A stretch of 64,000 nucleotides of DNA from Ferrovibrio sp046297895 (GTDB taxonomy: Bacteria; Pseudomonadota; Alphaproteobacteria; Ferrovibrionales; Ferrovibrionaceae). Location: contig NZ_JBKBHC010000003.1 of NCBI RefSeq assembly GCF_046297895.1, positions 62,001 through 126,000 on the forward strand, given 5' to 3'. Each line of letters starts with the position of its first letter. Position 1 is the stretch's first letter. The notes beneath the pieces are model-generated. The model saw only the letters and a program-made list of their open reading frames with translations. It was not told the DNA's origin and did no database searches. Positions 51,728 to 60,424 of the stretch are shown one piece after another. The translations under genes and the position numbers were made by a program.

Positions 51728-52960
51728 ATGAACGAGGCTGACCCCAGCGCCATGCTCTATCTGGCCTATCAGACCCAGGCCGACCTGATGGCGCCCCTGC
51801 GCCGCATGGCCGAGCAGGCCCTGCCCGGACTGCAGCAGGCCGCCGGGCATAATCCGCTGCTGCGCGGCATGGCGGCCGCCACCGAGATGCTGGCCCGCGC
51901 CGGCCTGAGCCATGGCCGCCCGCCCTATGGCATTACCAATGTTGCGGTCGGCAACCGCGACGTGGCGGTGACCGAAGAGCCTGCGCATGTCACGCCGTTT
52001 GGCACCCTGCTGCATTTCAAAAAGGACATAGCCGCCGAACAGCCGCGCGTGCTGGTGGTGGCGCCACTATCGGGCCATTTCGCCACATTGCTGCGCGATA
52101 CCGTGGCCACGCTGCTGCCCGACCATGACGTCTACATCACCGACTGGCACAATGCGCGCGACGTGCCGGTGAGCGCCGGCCGCTTCGGCTTTGAGGATTA
52201 CGTCGATCACCTGATCGAATTCCTCGACGTGATCGGCCCTGGCGGCCATATCGTGGCGGTGTGCCAGCCCTGCGTGCAGGCGCTGACGGCCGTGGCGGTG
52301 ATGGCGGAACAGGGCCACAAGGCGCAGCCGCGCTCGATGACCCTGATGGCCGGTCCGATCGACACGCGCATCAATCCCACCAAGGTGAACGACCTGGCGA
52401 TGGAGAATTCCATCGACTGGTTCGAGCGGAAACTGATCTCCACCGTGCCGCCGGGCCTGCCAGGTGCCGGCCGTCGTGTCTATCCCGGCTTCGTGCAACT
52501 CACGGCCTTCATGAGCATGAACATGGATCGCCATGTGAAGGCCCATGTCGAACTGTTCCAGAATCTGTGGAAAGGCGATTTTGAGCAGGCCGCCAAGACC
52601 AAGGACTTTTACGATGAATATTTCGCCGTTCTCGATCTGACGGCGGAATTCTATCTCGAGACCGTGCAATGGGTGTTCCAGGAACACCGCCTGGCCAAGG
52701 GCGAACTCACCTATCGCGGCAGCAAGGTCAATCCCGGCCTGATCAAGCGCACGGCCTTGCTCACTGTTGAGGGCGAGCGCGACGACATCTGCGCCATCGG
52801 CCAGACCATGGCGGCGCATGACCTGTGCACGGGCTTAAGGCCCTATCGCAAGCGCCACCACATGCAGGCCGGGGTGGGCCATTACGGCGTGTTCAGCGGC
52901 AAGCGCTGGAACAACCAGATCTATCCGATCCTGCGCAACACGATTCTGGCCAGCGAATAA
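51728..52960 (+). CDS. phaZ: Intracellular polyhydroxyalkanoate depolymerase
   Basis: This protein of 410 residues (402 if it starts at ATG 51752) belongs to the intracellular PHA depolymerases that mobilise stored polyester. It has MLYLAYQTQADLMAPLRRMAEQ, VLVVAPLSGHFATLLRDTVATLLPDHDVYITDWHNARDVP and the nucleophile elbow VAVCQPCVQAL, where Cys179 replaces the usual lipase serine. The C-terminal GVGHYGVFSGKRWNNQIYP holds the catalytic His. Alternative start 51752 matches typical family N-termini better. Confidence 0.92.
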   Translation: MNEADPSAMLYLAYQTQADLMAPLRRMAEQALPGLQQAAGHNPLLRGMAAATEMLARAGLSHGRPPYGITNVAVGNRDVAVTEEPAHVTPFGTLLHFKKDIAAEQPRVLVVAPLSGHFATLLRDTVATLLPDHDVYITDWHNARDVPVSAGRFGFEDYVDHLIEFLDVIGPGGHIVAVCQPCVQALTAVAVMAEQGHKAQPRSMTLMAGPIDTRINPTKVNDLAMENSIDWFERKLISTVPPGLPGAGRRVYPGFVQLTAFMSMNMDRHVKAHVELFQNLWKGDFEQAAKTKDFYDEYFAVLDLTAEFYLETVQWVFQEHRLAKGELTYRGSKVNPGLIKRTALLTVEGERDDICAIGQTMAAHDLCTGLRPYRKRHHMQAGVGHYGVFSGKRWNNQIYPILRNTILASE

Positions 52961-53047
52961 CGGCCGGCATATCCGATTCTCAACCTCCCGCCGGGGTGGC
53001 AAACCGGGCATAGCTGGGGCCGATAAAGCAACCCCCGCCGAGGCCCC

Positions 53048-53599
53048 ATGCTGCTGGCCGCCAACCCGGTGCTGGAGGCCGCGCAAATGTTCTGGCGCGC
53101 CCTGCCCAAGCCGGTCAACATCCCCGATATCCGCCTGCTGGATGCGGCCACGATCCCGCGCATCATCCTGCCGCATATCATCATCGCCGAGGTGAGTCGC
53201 GGCAGCTTCGATCTCGGCCGCTTCCGCCTCTGCGGCCACGAGATCGCGCGCTGGTTCCGCGAATTGCCCGAGGGCATGGATGCGCACGGTTTTGCCGGTC
53301 TCACCGATCCGGCCTATGTGCGGCATATGCGCGACCTGCTGGCCGAAGTGATCCAGCGCCGCCAGCCGATCTACTGCAAGAGCGTCTATACCCTGCCGCC
53401 GCTGGAGCCCGGCGAGCCCGACAACGTCATCACTGCCGAACGCCTGGTGCTGCCCATGGCCGACGGCGCGACGGCAGTGGAATGCACCATCATCGTGCAG
53501 ACTCTGACGGCCAGCGACAGCCGTGCCGGTCCGCTGCGCCTGCTGCCGCCGGAGCCCGGCATGACGGTGTCGCATGGGCCGTTCGAAGTGGCGGGATGA
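53048..53599 (+). CDS. PAS_5-family protein
   Basis: This 183-residue protein has the PAS_5 pattern: helix LEAAQMFWRAL, LLPHIIIAEV-like strand, FDLGRFRLCGHEIARWF and the helix YVRHMRDLLAEVIQRRQPIYCKSVY followed by the strand ERLVLPMADG. No output domain is present. It is followed by another PAS_5 gene after 87 bases, so this is a local pair. Confidence 0.72.
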   Translation: MLLAANPVLEAAQMFWRALPKPVNIPDIRLLDAATIPRIILPHIIIAEVSRGSFDLGRFRLCGHEIARWFRELPEGMDAHGFAGLTDPAYVRHMRDLLAEVIQRRQPIYCKSVYTLPPLEPGEPDNVITAERLVLPMADGATAVECTIIVQTLTASDSRAGPLRLLPPEPGMTVSHGPFEVAG

Positions 53600-53686
53600 G
53601 GCAATCCATGCGGTGTTCGGTGCGGCATTCCATGCGACATTCGTGCTAGTCTGAATCATCGCCATCTGGCAGACGGGAAAACACCG

Positions 53687-54226
53687 GTGCAGAGCGACAG
53701 CGATACCATGGTTCCGCCCGATCAGGCCCTGCCAGCGGCGGCGCGGCTGATGCTGTCGCGCTGGCGCGGCCTGCTGGGTGGCGCGGACGACCTGCCCAGC
53801 CTGCATGCCCTGGCGCCGGCGCTGATTCCTGCTGAACTGCTGCCCTGGACCATGACCTTTCGCCGCGACGGCGCGCGCAACCTCACCTACGGCGTGGTGG
53901 GCGAGGAGCTCACCTTTCTGTTCCATGAGAATCCGCGCGGCAAGCCGGTGCTGTATTATGCCGCGCCGGAAGTGCGCGCGGCCCGTTATGCCATCATCCA
54001 CCGCGCGCTCGATGAGGGCATGCCGGTCTGGTATCTCGGCCGCGTGCTGTTTGAATTCACTAGCGTGCAGGTCGGCCGCTTCGGCCTGCCGACGCGTACG
54101 GAAAACGGCGAGGCGCTGCTGCTGGTCTACCTGCCGCTCACGCCGCTGCCCGGCGCCGCCGAGCGCGGCGCGCGCAAGGGCGAAAACCCGGGCGACGTGG
54201 TGTGGTTCGCGCCAGGGGTAGGGTGA
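53687..54226 (+). CDS. PAS_5-family-like protein
   Basis: This 179-residue protein resembles the PAS_5 group with lower certainty: LMLSRWRGLLGGADDLPSLHALAPALIPAELLPWTMTFRRDGARNLTYGVVGEELTFLF, then a helix AARYAIIHRALDEGMPVWYLGRVLFEF and EALLLVYLPLTPLPG. The start is GTG 53687. It is the last gene before the polysaccharide cluster, with which it is convergent; its stop lies inside a hairpin. Confidence 0.65.
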   Translation: MQSDSDTMVPPDQALPAAARLMLSRWRGLLGGADDLPSLHALAPALIPAELLPWTMTFRRDGARNLTYGVVGEELTFLFHENPRGKPVLYYAAPEVRAARYAIIHRALDEGMPVWYLGRVLFEFTSVQVGRFGLPTRTENGEALLLVYLPLTPLPGAAERGARKGENPGDVVWFAPGVG

Positions 54227-54246
54227 AGGCTTTATTGTTTCACCCT
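54220..54246. terminator. Hairpin spanning two convergent stop codons
   Basis: AGGGTGAA (54220-54227) and TTCACCCT (54239-54246) pair perfectly around 11 bases. The PAS stop codon lies in the first arm and the sugar-transferase stop in the loop. With no T-run it is a candidate bidirectional terminator at the end of the polysaccharide operon. Confidence 0.45.
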
Positions 54247-54786
54247 GTCACCCGCGCCGCGGCCGAGCGCAGTGAGCAGGATGTAGCGGAAATATGCCAG
54301 CAGAGACAGATCGTCGAGCATCCGCGCGTCGGTTTCCGCGAGCAGCGCGGGGGTCGACATGTCTATACCCGTGATCTGGGCAAGGCCGGTGATGCCAGGA
54401 CGGACGCGGAAAACCCCCCGCGCCGACCTTTCCTCGATCAGTTCGATCTGATTTGGCAGGCATGGCCGGGGCCCAACCAGGCTCATGTCGCCGACCAGCA
54501 CGTTCCATAGCTGCGGGAGTTCATCAAGCTTGGTTCTGCGCAGAAAGCGCCCGAACGGAGTAATGGCGGACGCATCGGCCAGGTGCGTGGCCACGGAGGC
54601 CGTGTCCGGTTTCATGGTCCGGAATTTCACCAATGTGAAATGCTGCCGGTCGCGCCCGACACGGATCTGTCTGAACAATGGTGATCCTGTGTCCTGCAGT
54701 CCGATCAGGAACAGCACAAATAGCAGCGGAAATAATACGACCAGCCCGGCCACCGCCAAGCAGAAATCAAGAGCGCGTTGCGTCAT
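54232..54786 (-). CDS. Small phosphoglycosyl transferase (bacterial sugar transferase)
   Basis: This 184-residue initiating enzyme puts a sugar-phosphate on undecaprenyl phosphate to start a repeat unit. It has one membrane segment (ALDFCLAVAGLVVLFPLLFVLFLIGLQ), then GSPLFRQIRVGRDRQHFTLVKFRTM, the catalytic DELPQLWNVLVGDMSLVGPRPCLP and RPGITGLAQITG. It has the short core-only architecture. It overlaps the epimerase gene by 20 bases and is last in the operon. Confidence 0.92.
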   Translation of the reverse strand: MTQRALDFCLAVAGLVVLFPLLFVLFLIGLQDTGSPLFRQIRVGRDRQHFTLVKFRTMKPDTASVATHLADASAITPFGRFLRRTKLDELPQLWNVLVGDMSLVGPRPCLPNQIELIEERSARGVFRVRPGITGLAQITGIDMSTPALLAETDARMLDDLSLLAYFRYILLTALGRGAGDRVKQ

Positions 54787-55732
54787 GGGCTGCCATTATT
54801 TTGAGCTGATGTTCCATCGTCACAACCGGGCGCCATCCCAGCACATGAAGGGCTCTAGAACTGTCCACCACCAGAGAGCCAAGCAAACGATCCATCGCTG
54901 CCGTCCGGCCGATCATCCTGGCGGTGAGGCTCAAGATTTCCGTGGGCACAGGTATCAGAATGGCAGGTCGTCCATAAGCCTTGGCCATCCTTCTGAGCAG
55001 TTCCGCGGTGGAAACGGGTTCGCTGTCGGAGATCAGGAAAATCTGATTGGCGGCGGCGGGCGATTTCTCCCGGTCGGCGCACAGCGCGATGAAGTCAGTC
55101 AGGTTCTCGAGAGCAATCAGCGAACGCAGATTACGCACGGCGCCCAGAGGCAGCGGCAGAAACCATCGAACGCATTTCAGAAGCAATGCAAAATTCCCCT
55201 TGACTCCTGGGCCATAAACAAGCGGGGGGCGGATGATCACCACTTCCATGCCGGTGGTTTTTGCAAGCTCAAACAATCCACTTTCAGCCTCGAGCTTGGA
55301 GATGGCATAGGCATCCTGGGGTGCGGGAATGTCATCGGGTTTGAAAGGTCGATCTGGCGCGTTCGTCTCCCCATTGACCTTGATGGAACTCAGGAAGACA
55401 AACCGTCTGGCGCCCGCTGCTGCCGCCTGGCGGGCCAGATTCAGTGTGCCGGCGACATTGACTGCGCGGAACGCCGCTAGGGGATCGGCGACGATTTCGT
55501 TCATGACATGCACGCGTGCCGCGAGGTGGACCACCACTTCGGGTCTGACTGCCAGGGCTCTGCCCCAGTCGGTTTCCGGTCCGATATCGCCAACGATTAC
55601 AGTGTCATCTGTCACATTGTCATCGGTTGGCGATCGACGAGCCGCTCGTTTAACGGCCTTTCCATGGTTATCTAGTGTTTGACACAGGTGCTTGCCAATA
55701 AAGCCCGATGCCCCTGTGACCAGAATATTCAC
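54767..55732 (-). CDS. NAD-dependent sugar-nucleotide epimerase
   Basis: This 321-residue extended SDR begins NILVTGASGFIGKHL, has VVHLAARVHVMNE, FLSSIKVNGE and the catalytic Y-x3-K in DAYAISKLEAE. With the adjoining phosphoglycosyl transferase it recalls WbpV-WbpL type pairs that prepare and attach an N-acetylated sugar, so it probably makes the first sugar's nucleotide precursor. This is inferred from the pairing. It overlaps the GT2 gene by four bases. Confidence 0.87.
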   Translation of the reverse strand: MNILVTGASGFIGKHLCQTLDNHGKAVKRAARRSPTDDNVTDDTVIVGDIGPETDWGRALAVRPEVVVHLAARVHVMNEIVADPLAAFRAVNVAGTLNLARQAAAAGARRFVFLSSIKVNGETNAPDRPFKPDDIPAPQDAYAISKLEAESGLFELAKTTGMEVVIIRPPLVYGPGVKGNFALLLKCVRWFLPLPLGAVRNLRSLIALENLTDFIALCADREKSPAAANQIFLISDSEPVSTAELLRRMAKAYGRPAILIPVPTEILSLTARMIGRTAAMDRLLGSLVVDSSRALHVLGWRPVVTMEHQLKIMAAHDATRS

Positions 55733-56514
55733 TGCTGAGGTCTCTGTTGAGGCAGCCGCCAGGCATGCTTACGGAAATAGCGGAGCATGCTAGATATATG
55801 CCAAGCCATGTAACGAGGCTTCCGCCGGCTGGCTCGCTGAGCCGCATGGATCACGGATATACCCGGATGCAGATAGACTCTGATGCCGGCTTTCCACAGT
55901 CGGGTACAGATATCGGCATCTTCGTAATAGAGAAAAAAGCCTTCATCGAAACCGTCGATGCTGCGGAATGCATCTTGCCTAAATAGCATGAACATGCCAG
56001 CAGCCCAATCCACCGCTTGCGGCGTCTGTTCATTTATGGTGACGCGGCCATCCCCACGTCCGAGAATCTTTCTGAAAAGTCCCGTCGGAGTGGGAAAGTG
56101 ACGCGCGCTGTCCTCCAGATTACCTTCCGGGCTTCGTACAGCGGGTGCAATCATTCCGGCGTTGCATGTTTCAAGTGCCGTAGCTAATTCCGGGAACGGA
56201 TCGCCGTCGAGGCGGATGTCTGGATTGACGACGGCAAACAGCGATGTTCTGCAGTATCGAAATGCCTGATTGTGATTGGCAGAAAAGCCTTCAGGGCGAT
56301 CGTTACGGATCAGGTGCAAACGCGGCCGAAGCGATTCCGGGCAGTCTATCTCCGCTTCAGGAATATTCTGGGTCAGGATAACGGCCGACACACCGGGGCA
56401 ACGAGATAGATCGTCTAGCAGTGCGGCAACGAGTTTACCCTGGCCATGGCTGACGATGGATACGGTAATGGAGTTGTATGAAGACTCAATCACGCTGGAA
56501 AACCCCATATACAC
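55729..56514 (-). CDS. Family 2 glycosyltransferase
   Basis: This 261-residue protein has the GT-A fold: SITVSIVSHGQGKLVAALLDDL, then LIRNDRPEGFSANHNQAFRYCRTSLFAVVNPDIRL with the metal-binding region, and VDWAAGMFMLFRQDAFRSIDGFDEGFFLYYEDADICTRLWKAG, the usual rhamnosyltransferase-like end. Donor and acceptor sugars are unknown. Its beginning overlaps the methyltransferase gene by 29 bases in another frame. Confidence 0.9.
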   Translation of the reverse strand: MYMGFSSVIESSYNSITVSIVSHGQGKLVAALLDDLSRCPGVSAVILTQNIPEAEIDCPESLRPRLHLIRNDRPEGFSANHNQAFRYCRTSLFAVVNPDIRLDGDPFPELATALETCNAGMIAPAVRSPEGNLEDSARHFPTPTGLFRKILGRGDGRVTINEQTPQAVDWAAGMFMLFRQDAFRSIDGFDEGFFLYYEDADICTRLWKAGIRVYLHPGISVIHAAQRASRRKPRYMAWHISSMLRYFRKHAWRLPQQRPQQ

Positions 56515-57049
56515 AATATTGGCGCATCCGCGTACTGAGCCATTCCAGCCTTAAAGGCATGTGAAAAACCTGCTGCCGAGAAAATCCTGCCGCCGTCATG
56601 GTCGCGACTAAAGCCGCCTCATTGTAATATATCTTGTGATCGGGGTCGCTGGCATAGCCTCGAGGGCCTGGAACGCCGACCAGGAATCTGCCCTGCGGCC
56701 GCATGACCCGGTGTATTTCCTGAAGCAGCGGTTTCGGGGCCTTCAAATGCTCCAAAACGTTATCGAGTATCACGCTGTCGAAAACTTGTGCATCAAATGG
56801 CAACTGGTCCGGCACCATTAAGTGGGCATCGAGACCCTGCTGCTGGCACCATTCGACAGTGGCTGGATTGATGTCCACGCCTACAGTACCGGGTCGATGT
56901 TGGAGGAAATCGCCGATGCCGCAGCCGACATCCAGCACACGCCCTGTCACATAACGACACAACCGGGGGTATAGCCAGTAATGCCTATACCAAAGGCCAA
57001 GTCGGCTGCGCTGCCTGAGGTATTCATAATACTGCTCGTTTGCGATCAT
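56486..57049 (-). CDS. Class I SAM-dependent methyltransferase
   Basis: This 187-residue methyltransferase has motif I VLDVGCGIGDFLQ, the acidic strand end GTVGVDINPATVEW, VFDSVILDNVLEHLKAPKPLLQEIHRVMRPQGRFLVGVPG. It may methylate a sugar of the polysaccharide. It overlaps the neighbouring GT4 gene by four bases. Confidence 0.9.
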   Translation of the reverse strand: MIANEQYYEYLRQRSRLGLWYRHYWLYPRLCRYVTGRVLDVGCGIGDFLQHRPGTVGVDINPATVEWCQQQGLDAHLMVPDQLPFDAQVFDSVILDNVLEHLKAPKPLLQEIHRVMRPQGRFLVGVPGPRGYASDPDHKIYYNEAALVATMTAAGFSRQQVFHMPLRLEWLSTRMRQYCVYGVFQRD

Positions 57050-58116
57050 GCAGTTTGTTCCAGTAGGGCGAGGTACTGGCCAGCGGCCACGGCCTGCCGG
57101 AAAACAGGCGGCAGCAGACTTGTTCTGACGGGTCGACTGCGCGTTAAGGCTGCAGCTTTCAGCATCGCGTCAGCCAAGCTTTCTTCGTGGTTAAAGAGCA
57201 CGCCTGAGCCGGGCATAGCAAGTAGTTCGGCATTGCCATCCACTTCTCGCAGCACGCAGGGTACGCCCAGGTGTAGTGCCTCTAGAGCGGCGCGCGACAC
57301 ACCCTCGGAATGGGATGGCAGCACGAACGCATCCGAGTCAGCAATAATTGGATATGGATCCGCAAGATGGCCATGAATTCGGACGAAGTCGCGCAACCCC
57401 TTCGATTGTATCAGGTCTTCTAGCATGCCACGGAGAGGGCCATCGCCGATAATGTCAAGCTGCGCGTTTTGCGAGCGCAGTATTTCCATGGCATCGATGA
57501 TCAGTCTGGGTTGTTTCCGGCGCGAGAGAGATCCTACAAAAACAAAACGTAGTGGGCCTTCTGGCCTAGTTACCGCCTGCCGATAGCCGTCGATCGCCGC
57601 CTCATCGAGAAAATTACCAATTACCTCAGCCCGCAAGGCGGCGATAGTGTAGACCTGTTTGGCCATTGCGCTGGTCATCGCAACGACATGATCGAAAGCT
57701 CGCAACGCCAGCAGGTGCCCGAGAGCCAGAAAGGTGCCCGGCCAGCCATAATCGAGGCGATAGTTCTGCGGGAGATTACCCCTGACACTGGCGCAGGTGA
57801 CGGCATGTTCCCGGCAGAAGCGGTTGATCCAGTCAGCGGAGAGGCACATCGAAACGGACCCGACGTGGCTCCGCCCCCCTGCATCCCGCAGCAGCGCGCG
57901 ATAAGTTTCGAGGCGTGCACGCCATCCACCCGATAGGCCGGCAAGTGATATGACCTCTACGCGCTGATCCAGCGGTGCATCAACGCCTGGGCCCTGCTTG
58001 AGGAATACGATGACGACTCGCCGCAGCGGGGCAAGCGCATTGGCTAGGGCATAACCACCTTTGATCGGTCCGGTTGGATTTGGCGATGGCAGCAGGATGA
58101 ATATGGTGCGCATCAC
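57046..58116 (-). CDS. Family 4 glycosyltransferase
   Basis: This 356-residue GT-B fold enzyme has the C-terminal donor site RFVFVGSLSRRKQPRLIIDAMEIL, LDIIGDGPLRGMLEDLIQ, FVRIHGHLADPYPIIADSDAFVLPSHSEGVSRAALEALHLGVPCV with the E-x7-E motif. Donor and acceptor unknown. It overlaps both neighbours by four bases. Confidence 0.92.
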   Translation of the reverse strand: MMRTIFILLPSPNPTGPIKGGYALANALAPLRRVVIVFLKQGPGVDAPLDQRVEVISLAGLSGGWRARLETYRALLRDAGGRSHVGSVSMCLSADWINRFCREHAVTCASVRGNLPQNYRLDYGWPGTFLALGHLLALRAFDHVVAMTSAMAKQVYTIAALRAEVIGNFLDEAAIDGYRQAVTRPEGPLRFVFVGSLSRRKQPRLIIDAMEILRSQNAQLDIIGDGPLRGMLEDLIQSKGLRDFVRIHGHLADPYPIIADSDAFVLPSHSEGVSRAALEALHLGVPCVLREVDGNAELLAMPGSGVLFNHEESLADAMLKAAALTRSRPVRTSLLPPVFRQAVAAGQYLALLEQTA

Positions 58117-59267
58117 AAAAGCTTGGCGGCGGCAAGAATCTGTTCGGCCCGGCGTGTCCAGGTATGCCGCTGCTCGTATTCTGCATGGGCGGCGGTTCCT
58201 ATCCGAGCAGCCAGATCGGGTGAGTCTCTCAGACGATCAAGTGCGTCTATCCATGCTGTGGTATCTGCTGGCCCAGCCAGGAGACAGTTCTCGTCGTCGC
58301 GCAGGACCTCGCGCAGAACCGGCAAGTCGGAAGAAATGATTGGCACACCGGCTCCCAAGTACTCAAACATTTTCATGGGAGACATCCAGCGCGCCGTATC
58401 ATGTCCTGCTACGCCGATAGAGACAGTTTGCTGGTAGGGCATGAGCAAGACATCCATCAAGCACATAAGCTCTCGCGCCATAGGATGAGGAACGTGACCC
58501 ATGAATGAAAGATTTGCAAGCCGGCGACTACTGCGGCGGGCTGCTACGTCGGCATCGGTGCCGCCATAAACCAGAAAAAGAGTGTCCGGTCGCGCCGCTG
58601 CCATTGCCTCGACGATATCGATGCCGCGACCTGTATAAAGGTGACCAAAGTAGCCGCAAATCTGTGTCCAAGATCCCTCCGCGATCGGCGCTAGGGCGCG
58701 TAACCGCTCGCGTTTTTTGGTGACGGGAACCGGCTTAATGCCTTGCGGTGCGGCATCATGCAAAACAATAGTACGCTTTGGCGTCGCGCTGAGATGTTTA
58801 GGCAGCAGCTCGGCGAGGTGTGTCGAGATCACGATCGTAGCGACCCAGGGGCAGCGAACAATCTGGCGCTGCATAAATTTACGCAGGCCCGTTTCTAACT
58901 GATGTGTCTCGAACAGGAGGGGCATCCTATACATGACCGCCAGTGTAAAGGCAGCATAAAGATTGCGTGAAAGGATGGCGCCACCGCTTTCAGAATGTCT
59001 GATTTTTCTGGTCGCGTGATAGGCGATACGCAAGCTGTCGCCCCGTCCGGACGGGTTGTAAACGGTGTCGAGATCTAGAAGTGATGCGGGAATTCCATAT
59101 GCAGCCTGCAGCGCTTCGGGCAGGTCTGCGGGATCTGCCATGGCGCGCCTAGCATAGAGGGTTACATCAGCGCCGGCCTGCCGCAAGCCATCGCATTGCC
59201 AGGCCACATGAACGGAATTGGCCGTTCGCGAGGGCAAAGTGGAGGGAGAAATATAATGGAATCGCAT
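58113..59267 (-). CDS. Family 4 glycosyltransferase
   Basis: This 384-residue GT-B protein opens with MRFHYISPSTLPSRTANSVHVAWQCDGLRQAGADVTLYARR and has TQICGYFGHLYTGRGIDIVEAMAAARPDTLFLVYGG and MSPMKMFEYLGAGVPIISSDLPVLREVL. It probably adds one residue of the repeat unit. Its start overlaps the stop of the preceding unknown gene by one base (59267). Confidence 0.9.
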   Translation of the reverse strand: MRFHYISPSTLPSRTANSVHVAWQCDGLRQAGADVTLYARRAMADPADLPEALQAAYGIPASLLDLDTVYNPSGRGDSLRIAYHATRKIRHSESGGAILSRNLYAAFTLAVMYRMPLLFETHQLETGLRKFMQRQIVRCPWVATIVISTHLAELLPKHLSATPKRTIVLHDAAPQGIKPVPVTKKRERLRALAPIAEGSWTQICGYFGHLYTGRGIDIVEAMAAARPDTLFLVYGGTDADVAARRSSRRLANLSFMGHVPHPMARELMCLMDVLLMPYQQTVSIGVAGHDTARWMSPMKMFEYLGAGVPIISSDLPVLREVLRDDENCLLAGPADTTAWIDALDRLRDSPDLAARIGTAAHAEYEQRHTWTRRAEQILAAAKLL

Positions 59268-60424
59268 CAGACGAAGCGGTTTCCAGACTTAAGCGAAGGA
59301 TGATAGCCGATGCCGGGATAGTCAATAAATCCCCAATTATCAGCATGTTCCGGGTGCAAGGCGACATCAATACGGGCTAGCGTAAGCATGCGGAACCAAC
59401 TGTCCCAAAGATCCGATTCATCCCAGCGGCGGGAATAACGACTCCAATGTGTGTGAATACGGTCATGCTTCGGACGTTGCAGTGTCAGCGCATAACGCAG
59501 GCGCTCGGCGAACAAAGCTCCACTACCGAAGGCATTTAAGGTGTGAGAGGCAAATCGGATTAGGGAATCGAGCGAGCGCGGGCGAACCCTAAGTGACTCG
59601 GCAAAGCCACCATCGGGCCGTTGTGCATCTATAATGCTAGCACTAGTGCGCAGTAACAATTCCCTGGTGACATCGTCAGGTATTTTCCCTTCGGGGGTCA
59701 GCATAAAGACTGCATCGTAGTCATAGCACCCGCCGCCGCCTGGATAGGGCGCAAAATGCCCCTGGTGATCGGCCAGATTACATACAGCAGCCAGTGTGCT
59801 TTCTAAGTGGGGGTTCTTTACACCCAGATACTCAAGTATCTCGTGCTGATGATAGCCATTCTGGAACTGAAGGTGAGTCATGCCGCCATCTGGCCCCCAA
59901 AAGCCAAAGCGGTTCATGCGTTGCAGGTGCGCAGCGACCCAGTGATTGATCAGCGGTTGTGTATCAAGCCCGAGATGGTCGCGTCCGTGAATTAAGAATA
60001 TGGCAAGGAACATGGCTTGGTTGCCGCTACCAGGCCGCCCATCCATGCAACCAAGACGCTCTAGATCTTGGGCATCATATGCAGATAGCTGCTCCGATAC
60101 AAAATCGTCGAGTAGACGAGGCGACGAGCCCGGTAAGATCGCTAGTGCACTCAGGGAGAACGTCAAAAGTTGGCGATAGGGTTTGCTCTCAATATCGACA
60201 CCCGGTTGTGACCGGATTGTCTTGATATCATGTACTATTGCTTTAGGCAGTTCTCCATCTGCTGCAAGGGCAGGATCTTTCAGCAAATGTCGCAAAAAAA
60301 CGGCAAAGCAGCGTCCATATGGCGTCGCTTCGGCCGCAGAAGTTAGTTGGTACTCGGAAAAACCGGCACAACATTCAGAGATGAACGCGGATAGCCGGCT
60401 TCGGATTGTTTGTAGTTCATTCAT
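59267..60424 (-). CDS. Unknown protein, probable alpha/alpha toroid
   Basis: I do not recognise a family for this 385-residue protein. It is helical and soluble. Repeated motifs suggest an alpha/alpha-barrel of the terpene-cyclase/prenyltransferase-beta kind: FGFWGPDGGMTHLQFQNGYHQHEILEYLG, then GGGGCYDYDAVFMLT and SIIDAQRPDGGFAES. The two W/R-PDGG(M/F) stretches are the best support. It lies inside the polysaccharide operon between Wzz-like and GT4 genes and may act on a lipid-linked or glycan substrate; this is inference. Confidence 0.6.
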   Translation of the reverse strand: MNELQTIRSRLSAFISECCAGFSEYQLTSAAEATPYGRCFAVFLRHLLKDPALAADGELPKAIVHDIKTIRSQPGVDIESKPYRQLLTFSLSALAILPGSSPRLLDDFVSEQLSAYDAQDLERLGCMDGRPGSGNQAMFLAIFLIHGRDHLGLDTQPLINHWVAAHLQRMNRFGFWGPDGGMTHLQFQNGYHQHEILEYLGVKNPHLESTLAAVCNLADHQGHFAPYPGGGGCYDYDAVFMLTPEGKIPDDVTRELLLRTSASIIDAQRPDGGFAESLRVRPRSLDSLIRFASHTLNAFGSGALFAERLRYALTLQRPKHDRIHTHWSRYSRRWDESDLWDSWFRMLTLARIDVALHPEHADNWGFIDYPGIGYHPSLKSGNRFV

